DNA of 64,000 nt from Bos javanicus (GCF_032452875.1 NC_083871.1:4005692-4069691); one strand, 5' to 3'. Shown: positions 34,926-45,374, counted from the first letter of the stretch. The notes: generated by a model from the sequence alone, not told the origin. Made by a program: numbers and translations.

Positions 34926-35144
34926 TGTTAACACTGTTAGGTTTCCTAGGTGGCACAGAGGTAAAGAATCCACTTGCCAATTCAGGAGATGCAGGAGACT
35001 TGAGTTGGATCCCTGGGCCAGGAAGTTCCCCTGGAGAAAGAAACGACAACCAATTCCAGTATTCTTCCATGAAAAACTCCATGGACAAAGCAGCCTGGTG
35101 GGCTACAGTCCATGGGTCACAAAGAGTCGGACATGTTAACACTG
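34926..35144 (+). mobile_element. Bov-tA SINE with exact 11-bp target duplication
   Basis: The SINE (34937-35133) has head 'ttaggtttcctaggtggcac', body 'caaccaattccagtattctt' and end 'aaagagtcggac'. The duplication tgttaacactg is exact at 34926-34936 and 35134-35144. Confidence 0.94.
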
Positions 35145-35484
35145 GTACTTAAAGTCAGAAAATTGTTATTGTCTAGAATGCTAAGGATAACTGATTTTTC
35201 ATAAAATGGAACATACTTTAGCCTAATAGTATCTGTGTCTAGCCATCTTGTTAGACCTTAACTGTTAGGGAGACATGCCTGCAGAATTGGTCTTTGCAAT
35301 GATACCAGCTTGGATTTTACTGATAGGTTCTATCAAGCCAAGGTTTCTTTCCTCACTTAGATTTGTGATTGTTCCCCTTTTGAAAAGATGAGATTTTAAG
35401 AAGAAGGCAGAATTGAGATACAAATGAGACTATGAGAGTGTGAGAGTTACACTGTACTCAGTCAGCATCACTTGATGGGGCATT
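35145..35484. other. Unassigned DNA, no gene seen
   Basis: About 340 bases without a recognised repeat or gene. Confidence 0.4.
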
Positions 35485-35690
35485 GACTAATTATTCATTA
35501 ATGTAGCCATTCAGCCACTCAGTAAATGTGTGTTGAGCACTTACAGTGATATAAAGACTTACTATATGGAGCTCTGGATATATATCTTTTTAAAGTGAAT
35601 AAGCCACACATTTCTGACAGAGTAGACAATGGACACATAATTTTAAAAGTGTGATAAATGTAACTGGGGCCATGGAGGAGCCACCTTTCA
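35485..35690 (+). mobile_element. L2 3' end, sense (probable)
   Basis: 'cattcagccactcagtaaat', 'gtgttgagcacttac', 'tggagctctggata' and the 'gataaatgtaactggggcc' block follow the L2 3' end (the ATTTATTGAGCACCTACT and ATGGAGCTTA motifs). Old and diverged. Confidence 0.5.
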
Positions 35691-36133
35691 CAAAATAATG
35701 GATGAAGGAAAACAGCAATCTCAGTTGTAGATCCATAATGTGGATAGTTAATAAAGATCCCAAGTGCAGGTCAAAGAAGTGATTTTTTAAAAAGAAACAA
35801 TTTTGAAATTCAAAGTATTTTCTATGTGAACTGATGAACCGCCTGTTCAGTTTTATTGAATCTCCTAGCCACAAATACAGCCATGATAAAATAGTGCATT
35901 TCCATGAATAGAAGAGCACACCGCTATCAAGATTGGGATGGATAAACTTCAGTGTTAATCTCTCCTAGACAGCAGTCCTGTAAGTTCAGCAAAAAAAAAA
36001 AAAAAAAAAAGAAAGAAAGAAAAAGAAAAAAATATCTATTTAAATAAAGAAAAAAGAAAATATCTAAGTTTTGACTTTCATATGCTTTATTTAGTCCAAT
36101 TTGATCACATGTATTTCTCAATATCAATTTACA
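35691..36133. other. Unassigned DNA with A-rich/GAAA tract
   Basis: An A-run followed by GAAA repeats occupies about 35991-36050. A 25-base motif at 35923-35947 repeats one at 34789-34813. No gene seen. Confidence 0.5.
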
Positions 36134-36591
36134 AGGTCAGGTTTCATTCCAATCCCAAAGAAAGGCAAAAATAAAGAATGCTCAAACTACCATGCAATTG
36201 TGCTCATTTGACATGCTATTAAGGTTAGGCTCAAAATCATTCAAGTGAACTGAGAACTTCCAGATGTACCAGAGGGTTTAGAAAAGGCAGAGGAAACAGA
36301 GATCAAATTGCTAACAGTTTCTGGACCATGGAGAAAGCAAGGGAATTCCAGAAAAACATCTACTTCTTCACTGGCTACACTAAAGCCTTTGATCGTGTGG
36401 CTCACAACAGAATGTGGAAAATTCTTAGAGATGAGAGTACCAGACCACTTTACCCGCCTCCTGAGAAACTTGTTTGTGGGTTAAGAAGCAACAGTTAGAA
36501 GTTTACATAGAACAACTGACTGGTTCAAAATTGGGAAAGGAGTACGACAAGGCTGTATATTGTCACCCTGTTGATTTAATTTATGTGCAGC

Positions 36592-36923
36592 GTGCTGCTG
36601 CTTGGTCAGTTAGTTGTGTCCAACTCTTTGTGAACTCATGGACTATAGCCCACCAGTATCCTCTGTCCACCTACTCCAGCATTTTTGCCTGGAGAATCCC
36701 AGGGACGGGGGAGCCTGGTGGCCTGCCGTTTATGGAGTCGCACAGAGTCGGACACAAATGAAGTGACTTAGCAGCAGCAGCAGCATCTTCTGTCCATGGG
36801 ATTCAAGAATACTGGAGTGGGTTGCCATTCCTTTCTCCAAGGGATCTTCCCAACCCAGGAATCAAACTCAGGTCTTCCACATTGTAGGCAGATTCCTTAC
36901 CATCTGAGCCACCAGGGAAGCCC
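36592..36923 (-). mobile_element. Bov-tA SINE, antisense, inside BovB and itself interrupted
   Basis: The left part 'gtcagttagttgtgtccaac' to 'cctctgtcc' and the right part 'gtccatgggattcaagaata' to the reversed head 'gagccaccagggaagccc' belong to one antisense Bov-tA. A sense Bov-A unit (about 36669-36785) separates them. Confidence 0.9.
36669..36785 (+). mobile_element. Bov-A unit nested in Bov-tA
   Basis: 'ctactccagcatttttgcct' to 'gaagtgacttagcagcagc' with an (AGC)n tail. The bases 'tctgtcca' occur on both sides (about 36661-36668 and 36789-36796), consistent with a short target duplication. It is the innermost, hence youngest, layer of this stack. Confidence 0.88.
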
Positions 36924-37737
36924 ATACATCATGCCAAATGCCAGGCTGCATAAGCCACAAGTTTGAACAAGATTGCCAGGAGAAATATCAACAACCTTAA
37001 GTATGCAAATGATACCACTATGATGGCAGAAAGTGAAGAGGAACTAAAAAACCTCTTAATGAGTGTGAAAGAGGACAGTGAAAAAGATAGCTTAAAACTC
37101 CACATTCAAACAACTAAGATCTTGGCATCCAGTTCTGTCACTTCATGGCAAAAAGAAGGGGAAAAAATGGAAACAGCAACAGATTTTATTTTCTTGGTCT
37201 TCAAAGTCACTGCAGATGGTGACTGTAGTCATGAAATTAAAAGATGCATTCTCCTTGGAAGGAAAGCTATGACAAACCTAGACTGCATATTAAAAAGCAG
37301 AGACATCATTTTGATGATAAAATTCCTTATTCTTAAATCTATGGTTTTCTGAGTAGTCACATACAGAGATGCATGTTGGATCATAAAGAATGCTGAGCAC
37401 CAAAGAATTCATATTTTCGAATTGTGGAGCTGGAGAAGACTCTTAAGAGCCCCTTGGACTGGAAGGAGTTCAAGCCAGACCATCCTAAAGGAAATCAACC
37501 CTGAATACTTATTGAAAAGACTGATGTTGAAGCTGAAGCTCTAATATCTGGCCACCTGATGCCCAGAAACAGCTCACTGGAAAAACCCTGATGCTGGGAA
37601 AGATTGATGGAAAATGAAGAGGGGGGCAGCACAGGATGAGAAGGTTAGGAAGCATCACCGACTCAATGGAGATGTTTTGAGCAAACTCTGGAAGATAGTG
37701 GAGGACACGACTGAGCAACTAAGCACACACAGCACAG

Positions 37738-38190
37738 GATGAAAACTGCTCTTTTCCAATCCTGTGCCCACTGCTGAGTTTTCCAAATTTGCTGGCATAT
37801 TGAGTGTAGCCCTTTAACAGCATCATCTTTTAGGATTTAAAATCGCTCAGCTGGAATTCCAGCATCTCCATTAGCTTTGTTCACAGTAATTCTTCATAAG
37901 GCCCTCTTCTGTGTATTCTTGCTACCTCTTCTTAATCTCTTCTGCTTCTGTTAGGTCCATAATGTTTCTGTCCTTTATTGTGCCCATCTTTACGTGAAAA
38001 GTTCCCTCGGTATTTCTAATTTTCTTGAAGAGGTATCTAGTCTTTCACATTCTATTTTTTTCCTCTATTTTTTTTTTTTTTTTGCATTGTTCACTTAAGA
38101 AGACATCCTTATCCCTCCTTGCTATTCTTTGGAACTCTACATTCATGTGGGTATACTTTTCCTTTTTCCTTTGCCTTTCACTTTTCTTTG
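37738..38190 (-). mobile_element. BovB LINE, RT-start/linker part, antisense
   Basis: It begins with 'gatgaaaactgctcttttcc', antisense of almost the same position at which the sense copy at 36134 starts, and runs to the linker (ttttcctttgcctttcactt). It abuts the 3' end of the sense copy. Confidence 0.88.
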
Positions 38191-38205
38191 AAGAAGCATG
38201 TGTAT

Positions 38206-38367
38206 TTATCTTCTCCTGTGAGAACACCAAACTTGCAACTAAATGCCGAACAACCATCGACAGGAGAACGTTGAAAGCCACCAGAAAAAGATATCCATGT
38301 TCAAGGGCAAAAAAGAAGCCACAGCAAAAAGGTAGGAGGGGTGCAATTATGTTTAAAATCAAACTTC
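38206..38367 (+). mobile_element. Probable ruminant L1 5' UTR fragment
   Basis: 'cctgtgagaacaccaaactt', 'cgaacaaccatcgacagg' and 'ggtaggaggggtgcaattat' resemble the 5' untranslated region of ruminant L1 as I remember it. It lies immediately left of an inverted L1 ORF2 segment and may be the 5' part of the same insertion. Confidence 0.5.
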
Positions 38368-38740
38368 ATTCTGGAGGCTGTCTTTTCACCTTGCTTATAG
38401 TTTCCTTTGTTGTGCAGAAGCTTTTAATTTTAATTAGGTCCCATTTGTTTATTTTTGCTTTTATTTCCAATATTCTGGGAGATGGGTCATAGAGGATTGT
38501 GCTGAGATTTATGTCGGAGAGTGTTTTGCCTATGTTCTCCTCTAAGAGTTTTATAGTTTCTGGTCTTACATTTAGATCTTTAATCCATTTTGAGTTTATT
38601 TTTGTGTATGGTGTTACAAATTGTTCTAATTTCATTCTTTTACAAGTGGTTGACCAGTTTTCCCAGCACCACTTGTTAAAGAGATTGTCTTTTCTCCATT
38701 GTATATTCTTGCCTCCTTTGTCAAAGATAAGGTGTCCATA
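38368..38740 (-). mobile_element. Ruminant L1 ORF2 segment, inverted 5' part
   Basis: Antisense L1 ORF2: 'gctgtcttttcaccttgc', 'ttgttgtgcagaagctttta', 'tttcccagcaccacttgtta'. It ends at 'aaggtgtccata', where the sense part of the L1 begins. The minus-strand frame 38635-38366 is an ORF2p fragment. It is little diverged. Confidence 0.93.
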
Positions 38741-39430
38741 GCAAATGAAGCAACTGACAAAGGACTAATCTCAAATATATACAAGCAACTCCTGCAGCTC
38801 AATTCCAGAAAAATAAATGACCCAATCAAAAAATGAGCTAAAGAACTAAACAGACATTTCTCCAAAGAAGACATACAGATGGCTAACAAACACATGAAAA
38901 GATGTTCAACATCACTCATTATCAGAGCAATGCAAATCAAAACCACAATGAGGTACCATTTCACACCAGTCAGAATGGCTGTGATCCAAAAGTCTACAAG
39001 CAATAAATGCTTGAGAGGGTGTGGAGAAAAGGGAACCCTCTTAACACTGTTGGTGGGAATGCAAGCTAGTACAGCCACTATGGAGAACAGTAAAAAACTG
39101 GAAATAGAACTGCCTTATGGCACAGCAATCCTACTACTGGGCATACACACCGAGGAAACCAGAATTGAAAGAGACACCTGTACCCCAGTGTTCATCACAG
39201 CACTGTTTATAATAGCCAGGACATGGAAGCAACCTAGATGTCCATCAGTAGACGAGTGGATAAGAAAGCTGTGGTACATATACACAATGGAATATTATTC
39301 ATCCATTAAAAAGAATACATTTGAATCAGTTCTAATGAGGCGGATGAAACTGGAGCCTATTATACAGAGTGAAGTAAGCCTTAAAGAAAAACACCAATAC
39401 AGTATACTAACGCATATAGATGGAATTTAG
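38741..39430 (+). pseudogene. L1 ORF2 protein C-terminal relic
   Basis: The open frame at 38879-39430 (183 codons) encodes the C-terminal end of an L1 ORF2 protein, past the reverse-transcriptase domain. Recognisable segments are MANKHMKRCSTSL, CLRGCGEKGTLL, IARTWKQPRCPSVDEW and WYIYTMEYYSS. It ends at the natural-looking stop TAG at about 39430. Upstream RT and endonuclease domains are absent, an in-frame stop (TGA in 'aaaatgagctaaag', about 38834) precedes it, and the region around MQASTATMEN is altered relative to the usual L1 motif. It is a dead fragment, not a host gene. Confidence 0.9.
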
Positions 39431-39795
39431 AAAGATGGTAATGATAACTCTGTATGCGAGACAGCAAAAGAGACACAGATGTATAGAACAGTCTTTTGGA
39501 CTCTGTGGGACAGGGTGGGATGATTTGGGGAAATGGAATTGAAACATGTATAATATCATATATGAAATGAATCGCCAGTCCAGGTTTGATGCATGATACT
39601 GGATGCTTGGGGCTGGGGCACTGGGATGACCCAGGGGGATGGTATGGGGAGGGAGGTGGGAGGGGGCTTCAGGATGGGGAACACGTGTACACCCATGGTG
39701 GATTCATGTTATGTATGGCAAAACCAATACAATATTGTAAAGTAATTAACCTCCAATTAAAATAAATAAATTTATATTAAAAAATAAAATAAAAC
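38741..39795 (+). mobile_element. Ruminant L1 (L1_BT-like) 3' part, sense
   Basis: It contains the ORF2 C-terminal region followed by the L1_BT-like 3' UTR ('gcttggggctggggcactgg', 'gggagggaggtgggaggggg', 'caatacaatattgtaaagta') and an A-rich tail to about 39795. In consensus order it starts about 14 bases after the position at which the inverted part starts, which fits 5' inversion during insertion (twin priming). Confidence 0.95.
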
Positions 39796-40889
39796 TTCAA
39801 AGAGTCATTCAGATGGCACAAACAAAGCTTGTGTGCACCAGGACCCAGTAAAGGAACAATGACCTCCATAAGAATTGTCTTAGTAACATAAATTGTTAAT
39901 TTTTAAAATATGTATTTGAGAATAGAAATGATCAGACAGGACAAATAAAACCTGAAGCAAATCTAGCACAGAAGGATTGCAAGTGCTAGAAGAAAATAGT
40001 GTACAAAATAAATACAAACCAAAAGAAAATGCATAGCAAATCTGAGAAGATATATGCTAAAAATATGAGAAAATAATATTTAATATCTATAGCTCTATTA
40101 AGCATATTACTTAATAATTAAAATAGTCTATTAATTATATATAATGTACTAAATCAAATGCACCTAAATCATAGTCTAAAAATATGAAAATTTAAAGTGA
40201 AACAATTGCATAGTGAGTGTGAAAGATCTCCAAAAATTAAAGAAGAATTTCATATTGCACTGGTATAAATGAATAAATCAAATAACTAAAAAGTTGAGTT
40301 CTGCCATGTACATGCTGTCAGTATCTATGTTAGAAGTTAAAAATATAAATAATACTAAAGGAATCATTGTGTAGTATTAATCCAACATACTTCAAATATA
40401 TAATTTTATTTATTAACAACAAATCTAAGAGGAAAACAATACTATTATCAATATTTTATATATTAGAAATGTGAATAATGAAGAGCTCAAAGGGTTAGCT
40501 TGAGGTTGCTGGTAGAGGGTTTAACATTAAAAAATTATTAAAATAATTTGCAAATTAGAATTGAGCAGCAGGAGAGTCTATGAAATAGCATCGCACCAGC
40601 AACAGAATCATCCAGTATCCCAGACTCAATTTCTCATATTGTCCTTCAAATACAAGGGGCTGGTGTGTCTTGGAGGAATGACTGGTCCTAGGGTTCTGGC
40701 ATGGAAAATATAAGATGATCCTGCAGCATGAATAGTGTCTTATTTTATGAAAATGTATAAAAACCTAAGGATGGATGTATATCAAAATGGTGGGGAAACT
40801 ACCTCAAGGAACTCCTGATGGTCAAAGTTAAACAAATTTAAGCAACCACAACAAAAACAACCACACTAAAGAACTGTACCCTGAACAAA
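39796..40889. other. AT-rich DNA, no gene seen
   Basis: 1.1 kb of AT-rich sequence. No repeat or coding region recognised. Confidence 0.45.
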
Positions 40890-41166
40890 CAAATGGCAGT
40901 GGCACCCACTCCAGTACTCTTGCCTGGAAAATCCCATGGATGGAGGAGCCTGGTAGGCTGCAGTCCATGGGGTCGCTAAGAGTCGGACACGACTGAGCGA
41001 CTTCACTTTCCCTTTTCACTTTCATGCATTGGAGAAGGAAATGGCAACCCACTCCAGTGTTCTTGCCTGGAGAATCCCAGGGACGGGGGAGCCTGGTGGG
41101 CTGCCGTCTATGGGGTCGCACAGAGTTGGACACGACTGAAGCAACTTAGCAGTAGCAGTAGTAGTA
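40890..41166 (+). mobile_element. Bov-A2 SINE, sense
   Basis: Slightly 5'-truncated first unit (cagtggcacccactccagta), complete second unit (ggagaaggaaatggcaaccc) and a tail of AGT/AGC triplets to about 41166. Very close to the general Bov-A2 pattern, so probably young. No clear target duplication seen. Confidence 0.94.
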
Positions 41167-41254
41167 ATATTATCAAATATATAAATAAATGGGAGAAAAA
41201 AAACAAAACCAAATCTTCCTTATAGAGGCAATCCATGAAATGTATATAAATACC

Positions 41255-41925
41255 CTCCCCTGCTCCAGGAGGCGGGCTTAATTCTCTGTCCCTACCCCTG
41301 CACGCTGGCTGGATTTAGTGACTTGCTCCCTGAATTAGAGTATGGAAAAGTGAAAATAGTAGCTTCGTAATAGAAAACCTGATAGACCCCACCTTAGCCA
41401 AGAGGTCAGTTTAACGTCATCTGTAATAAGTCCTGTTGCTATCGTATGTCTTTTGATATCAAGTACCTCATTGCATAAGCTTCTTTCTTATAACAACACA
41501 AAACATAGTTCAGTCATGAAAAAACATCAGATTAACCTAAGTTGTGAAGCAATCTACAAAATATCAGAGTACTGTTTTTCTAATTTGTCAAGATGGTGAA
41601 GAACAAGGCGGTAGAGAGAAGTGGCCACACAAGAGAGGAAGGAACCACAATGGCCAAACGCAACACGGCGTCTTACATGGGGCCTTGGAAGAAAAGGACA
41701 TTAGTGGAAAAGTAAGTCAAATCTGAAAAGAGTTTGGATTTTAGTTCATGGTGACTGTCCCATGTTGTTTTCTTGATTTTGAAATATGTGCCATGGTTCT
41801 GTAGAATTTATCATCAGGGAAAGTAGGTGAAGGGATCACAGGGACTCTCTTTGTTGTATGTAATATTTCCTCATTATTCCAAAATACAGAAGCTTATATT
41901 AAAAACTGAACAGCATGGCATTCTT
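41255..41925 (+). mobile_element. Ancient interspersed repeat, type uncertain
   Basis: The order 'gctggatttagtgacttgct', 'acaaaatatcagagtactgt', 'aaaaggacattagtggaaaa', 'aggtgaagggatcacaggga' and 'attattccaaaata' resembles old mammalian repeats (LTR-like or L1M-like tail) as I remember them. It is too diverged to name. The 60-codon frame at 41544-41726 lies inside it and is not convincing. Confidence 0.35.
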
Positions 41926-42170
41926 AGATAAAGAAAATTAAAAGAATCAATATAATAATGATCAAGATCAAGTCAACATTTTTTATCAAAAAAAAAAAAA
42001 GAGAACCTTTCAAAGTAAGATTATTTTCTAGACACAGACATTAAACATAAGGAAAACATACAGTAAAATGAAAAGTATGTCATATACAAGTTCATATACA
42101 TATACACTGTTCAATTTTAGGAAATAAGAAACAGGCGAGGATAACACATTTAACATAAAATATCTGACTT

Positions 42171-42392
42171 GGGCTTCCCTGGTGGCTCAGACGGTAAAGA
42201 ATCAGTCTGAAATACATGAAAACTGGGTTCAATCTCTGGGTTGGGAAGATCCCCTGGAGAAGGGAATGGCTACCCACTCCAGCGTTTTTGTCTGGAGAAT
42301 TCCATGGACAGAGGAGCCTGGCAGGCTACCGTCCATGAGCTCACAAAGAGTCAGACAGGACTGAGTGACTTTTGCTTTTATTTTCACTTCAA
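42171..42392 (+). mobile_element. Bov-tA SINE, sense, well preserved
   Basis: Head gggcttccctggtggctcag with an A-box-like tggctcagacgg and B-box-like ggttcaatctc (internal RNA polymerase III promoter elements of the tRNA-derived head), then the BovB-like body and a 'gacttttgcttttattttc' end. Promoter activity is not implied. Confidence 0.95.
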
Positions 42393-42467
42393 TGAACGAA
42401 CAAAGAAATGCCCCCCCCAAAAAAAACCCAGATAATTTTATATCGAATCTGTTTTTAGCAGAGTTGA

Positions 42468-42892
42468 AGGGCACTCTGCTAAGTGAAATAAGCCAGACAA
42501 AGAAAGACAGAAACTTCAGGTTTCACTTAGTGTGGAATCTAGAAAAAGTCAAACTCATGGAAACAGAGGGTGGACAAGTGACTGCCAGGGACTGAGGGTG
42601 CGGGAAATAAAAGGAGGCTGACAAAAGGGTAGAGACTTTCAGTGTAGGATGAACATAGTCTGAGGATCTAATGTAAAGCATGCTGACTACAATTCATAAC
42701 AGTGTACTGCTTAATAGAATTTCCTAAGAAAGTAGACTAAAGGTTCTCAAAAAAAAAAAAAAAAGATAAAATGTGAATATAAGAGGTGATGAATGTGTTA
42801 ACAACATGGAGGAATCCTTTACAATGAATATATGAATCAAAGCATCATGCTGTGACCTTAAATATCTTACAATTTTATGTGACAATCAACAG
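42468..42892 (+). mobile_element. Old L1 3' UTR, sense
   Basis: 'aagtgaaataagccagacaa', 'tggacaagtgactgccaggg', 'gaggatctaatgtaaagcat', 'tatgaatcaaagcatcatgc' and 'ccttaaatatcttacaattt' are in L1M-type 3'-end order. An internal poly-A (42750-42765) is present. The head of this fragment continues from the L1 ORF2 C-terminal block. Confidence 0.75.
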
Positions 42893-43207
42893 AGGTAGAA
42901 AATAATGAAGAATAGTTTAAAACCTAAAATACATACCAGATTTTGACTAGTTTGTATAAAATAAAAAAAAAAAACTGTCTCAATAATTTTATATCAACTG
43001 CATGTTGAAATAATATTGGGATCATTGAGTTAGCACATCTTATGAACATTTTTACAAAGCCATAAGATAAGCAACCAAATTAATAGGAAGCCAGATAAAA
43101 TATATCAAAAGTATATTAATAGAAAAGTGAACTATAATGTGACTAAGTTTACAAAGGGAAATCTCACAGTAATTATTGAACTGTGAATTAAATAGATTTT
43201 TAACCTT
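42893..43207. other. AT-rich spacer, no gene seen
   Basis: About 315 bases, AT-rich, with an A-run near 42963-42975. Nothing recognised. Confidence 0.45.
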
Positions 43208-43431
43208 GCTGTGCTATGTGCTGTGCTTAGTTGCATCCAACTCTCTGTGGCCCCATGGACTGTAGCCCGCCAGGCTCCTCTGTCCATGGGATTCTCCAGG
43301 AAAGAATATTGGAGTGGATTGCCATTTCCTTTTCCAGGGGATCTTCCTTGCCCAGAGATCAAACCCTCATTTCTTGCATCTCTGGCATTGGCAGCTGGAT
43401 TCTTTACCTTTAGAATCACCTGGGAAGCCCT
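43208..43431 (-). mobile_element. Bov-tA SINE, antisense
   Basis: From 'gctgtgctatgtgctgtgc' and 'gcatccaactctctgtgg' to the reversed head 'atcacctgggaagccc'. A TTTTAA motif on both sides may be a short target duplication. Confidence 0.93.
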
Positions 43432-43652
43432 TTTAATATTAATTTAAGGGCAGAAACATTGAAAACCAACAGATGAGACATCAATGTGAAGGAATGGAAA
43501 TGTTTGTGTGAGTTTGATACGAGTTTAAATTGGATGCAATCCCTTTTATTTTCAAGTCAACAGTCTAGACCTGCCTCCTAACAGAGTGGACCGCATGTTC
43601 TAGCATGGGCAGCAGCCCCAGTTGAGCATCTGTGCTGGAGGATTTCTTAACT

Positions 43653-43883
43653 AGGTGCAAGTAGAAAGAAAGTGAAAGTGAAGTCGCTCTTTGTGACCCC
43701 ATGGACTGTATGTAGCCTACCAGGCTTCTCCGTCCATGGGATTTTCCAGGCAAGAGTACCAGAGTGGGTTGCCTTTTCCTTCTCCAGGGGATCTTCCTGA
43801 CCCAGGGATTGAACCCAGGTCTCCCTCATTTCAGGCAATCGCTTTACCCTCTGAGCCACCAGGGAAGCCCAGGTGCAAGTAGA
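43653..43883 (-). mobile_element. Bov-tA SINE, antisense, with exact 13-bp target duplication
   Basis: The SINE (43666-43870) reads from 'agtgaaagtgaagtcgctc' to 'gagccaccagggaagccc'. The duplication aggtgcaagtaga is exact at 43653-43665 and 43871-43883. Confidence 0.96.
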
Positions 43884-43912
43884 GACAGAAACAAATGTTT
43901 GAGTTGCTGTTC

Positions 43913-44052
43913 TGGAGAAGGAAATGGCAACCCACTCCAGTACTCTTGCCTGGAAAATTCCATGGACTGAGGAACCTGGTAGGCTACAGTCCATGGGGTC
44001 ACAAAGAGTCGGACATGACTGAGCAACTTCACTCACTCACTCACTCACTCTG
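43913..44052 (+). mobile_element. Bov-A monomer SINE, sense, with (CACT)n tail
   Basis: 'ggagaaggaaatggcaaccc' to 'gactgagcaacttcactcac'. The tail is an uninterrupted (CACT)n at about 44027-44049. With the antisense Bov-tA ending at 43870 it forms an inverted pair separated by about 40 bases. Confidence 0.92.
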
Positions 44053-44333
44053 GCAAATTAAAAACAACCTAACTCGTTATGAAAAGGAAGTAAAAAAAAA
44101 AATATTCGTCATGCTATATTCTTATGATGGAGCTCTAGACAGCAACTCAAATGATTGAACCCTATTGCTTTCACTATTGGATACATTGTATGAACATATC
44201 AGAGCAAAAAAGAAAGGTACACAACACAGCACTTTATAAGATTATGTTGAAAATATTGAAAACACATGCAATAATTATGTGTATTTCACTGATGCACCAA
44301 GTGACAAAAGTAAATGTATCTTCAAAAACTCTG
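44053..44333. other. Unassigned DNA, no gene seen
   Basis: AT-rich, with a short poly-A at about 44092-44102. Nothing recognised. Confidence 0.4.
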
Positions 44334-44659
44334 AAGCAAATGCTGTTGTTCAGCTGCTAAGTCTGGTCTCATTCTTTGGAACCCCATGGACTGGCAGCAC
44401 GCCAGGCTTCCCTGTCCTTCTCTATTGCTCGGAGTTTGCTCAAACTCATATCCATTGAGTCAGTGATGCCATTCAACCATCTCATCCTCTGTCGTCCCCT
44501 TTTCTTCTTGCCTTCAATCTTTCCCAGCATCAGGGTCTTTTCCAGTGAATTGTCTCTTTCCATCAGGTAGCCAAAGTATTGGAGCTTCAGGTTCAGCATC
44601 AGTCCTTCCAATGAATATTCAGGATTGATTTCCTTTATGATTGATGAAGCAAGCAAATG
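44334..44659 (-). mobile_element. BovB tail, antisense, with 9-bp target duplication
   Basis: The element is about 44345-44648. It starts with 'cagctgctaagtctggtctc', has 'ggcagcacgccaggcttccc', and ends at 'ggattgatttcctttatg'. The duplication aagcaaatg is exact at 44334-44342 and 44651-44659. The length (about 300 bases) is typical of a 5'-truncated BovB or ART2A-like copy. Confidence 0.88.
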
Positions 44660-45046
44660 TATAAAACAATAATTGTGAAAAATTTTGTGATGAGTGAAGA
44701 ATTTTTATGTTAACCTTTGCAGTGTTCTGAATTTTATAAAAATTAAAACTTCAAAACAATAATCATACTTTTATATAGTTTGATTTACCCTTTTTTCATC
44801 TCTACAACCTTTCCCTCTTTTTTTTGTAATTATAATTACACTAAGAAACTCATGAATATTACATAAAGATATTTAGAATAGAAAATATTACCTTGAATGT
44901 ATATTAGAAAAATGAATAACTTTGTATATTTTAATTCTTTCACATACCACACAATAAAATTCTTACAAATAAATTTTAAGTACCAAGCATACTTTTTCAC
45001 TGTTTTATTATATATTATAATGTTTATAATTATATATGTGTGTCTA
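44660..45046. other. AT-rich DNA, no gene seen
   Basis: Nothing recognised. The open frames here have AT-driven composition only. Confidence 0.45.
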
Positions 45047-45374
45047 TGTGCTACATCCCTTAGGTCACATCGGATTCTTTGTGGCCCTTTGGATGGACTG
45101 TAGCCCACCAGGTTTCTCTGTCCATGGGATTTTTCAGATAAAATTACTGAAGTGGGTTTCCATGCCCTCCTCCAGGGGATCTTCCCAAACCAGGGATTGA
45201 ACCCAGGTCTCCTGCATTACAGGCAGATTACCATCTGAGCCACCAGGGAAGCCCAGGAACACTGGAGTAGGTACCCTATCCCTTCTCCAGGGGATCTTCC
45301 TGAACCAGGAATTGAGCAAGGGTCTCCTCCAAGGCAGGTAGATTCTCTACCAGCTGAGCTACCAGGGAAGCCCA
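45047..45374 (-). mobile_element. Bov-tA SINE, antisense, with duplicated head
   Basis: A full antisense Bov-tA (45047-45255, ending gagccaccagggaagccc) is followed at once by a second partial antisense unit (45256-45374, ending gagctaccagggaagccc). The result has two tRNA-like heads in tandem. AT-rich flanks (ataattatat / ataatttatat) may be the target duplication. Confidence 0.9.

Larger units (their letters stand above)
36134..37730 (+). mobile_element. BovB LINE, 3' half, sense, interrupted by nested SINEs
   Basis: It starts at 'aaggtcaggtttcattcc' (RT), is interrupted at about 36592-36923 by Bov-tA with a Bov-A inside, resumes at 'tacatcatgccaaatgccag' and ends near 'gacacgactgagcaactaag'. 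The catalytic box reads YAND rather than YADD (tatgcaaatgat, about 37001), and frames are broken. The terminal segment has lost about 40 bases ahead of the tail. Confidence 0.92.

Noticed and set aside
42171..42245. tRNA-like head of a Bov-tA as a tRNA gene
   Set aside because: A- and B-box-like motifs are present, but the sequence is the degenerate tRNA-Glu-derived SINE head and cannot fold as a functional tRNA; the other SINE heads are the same.
43647..44036. 129-codon open frame on the minus strand
   Set aside because: It runs across antisense Bov-tA and sense Bov-A bodies; similar peptides recur wherever these SINEs occur (12197-12460, 26086-26400, 40828-41133, 55814-56143).
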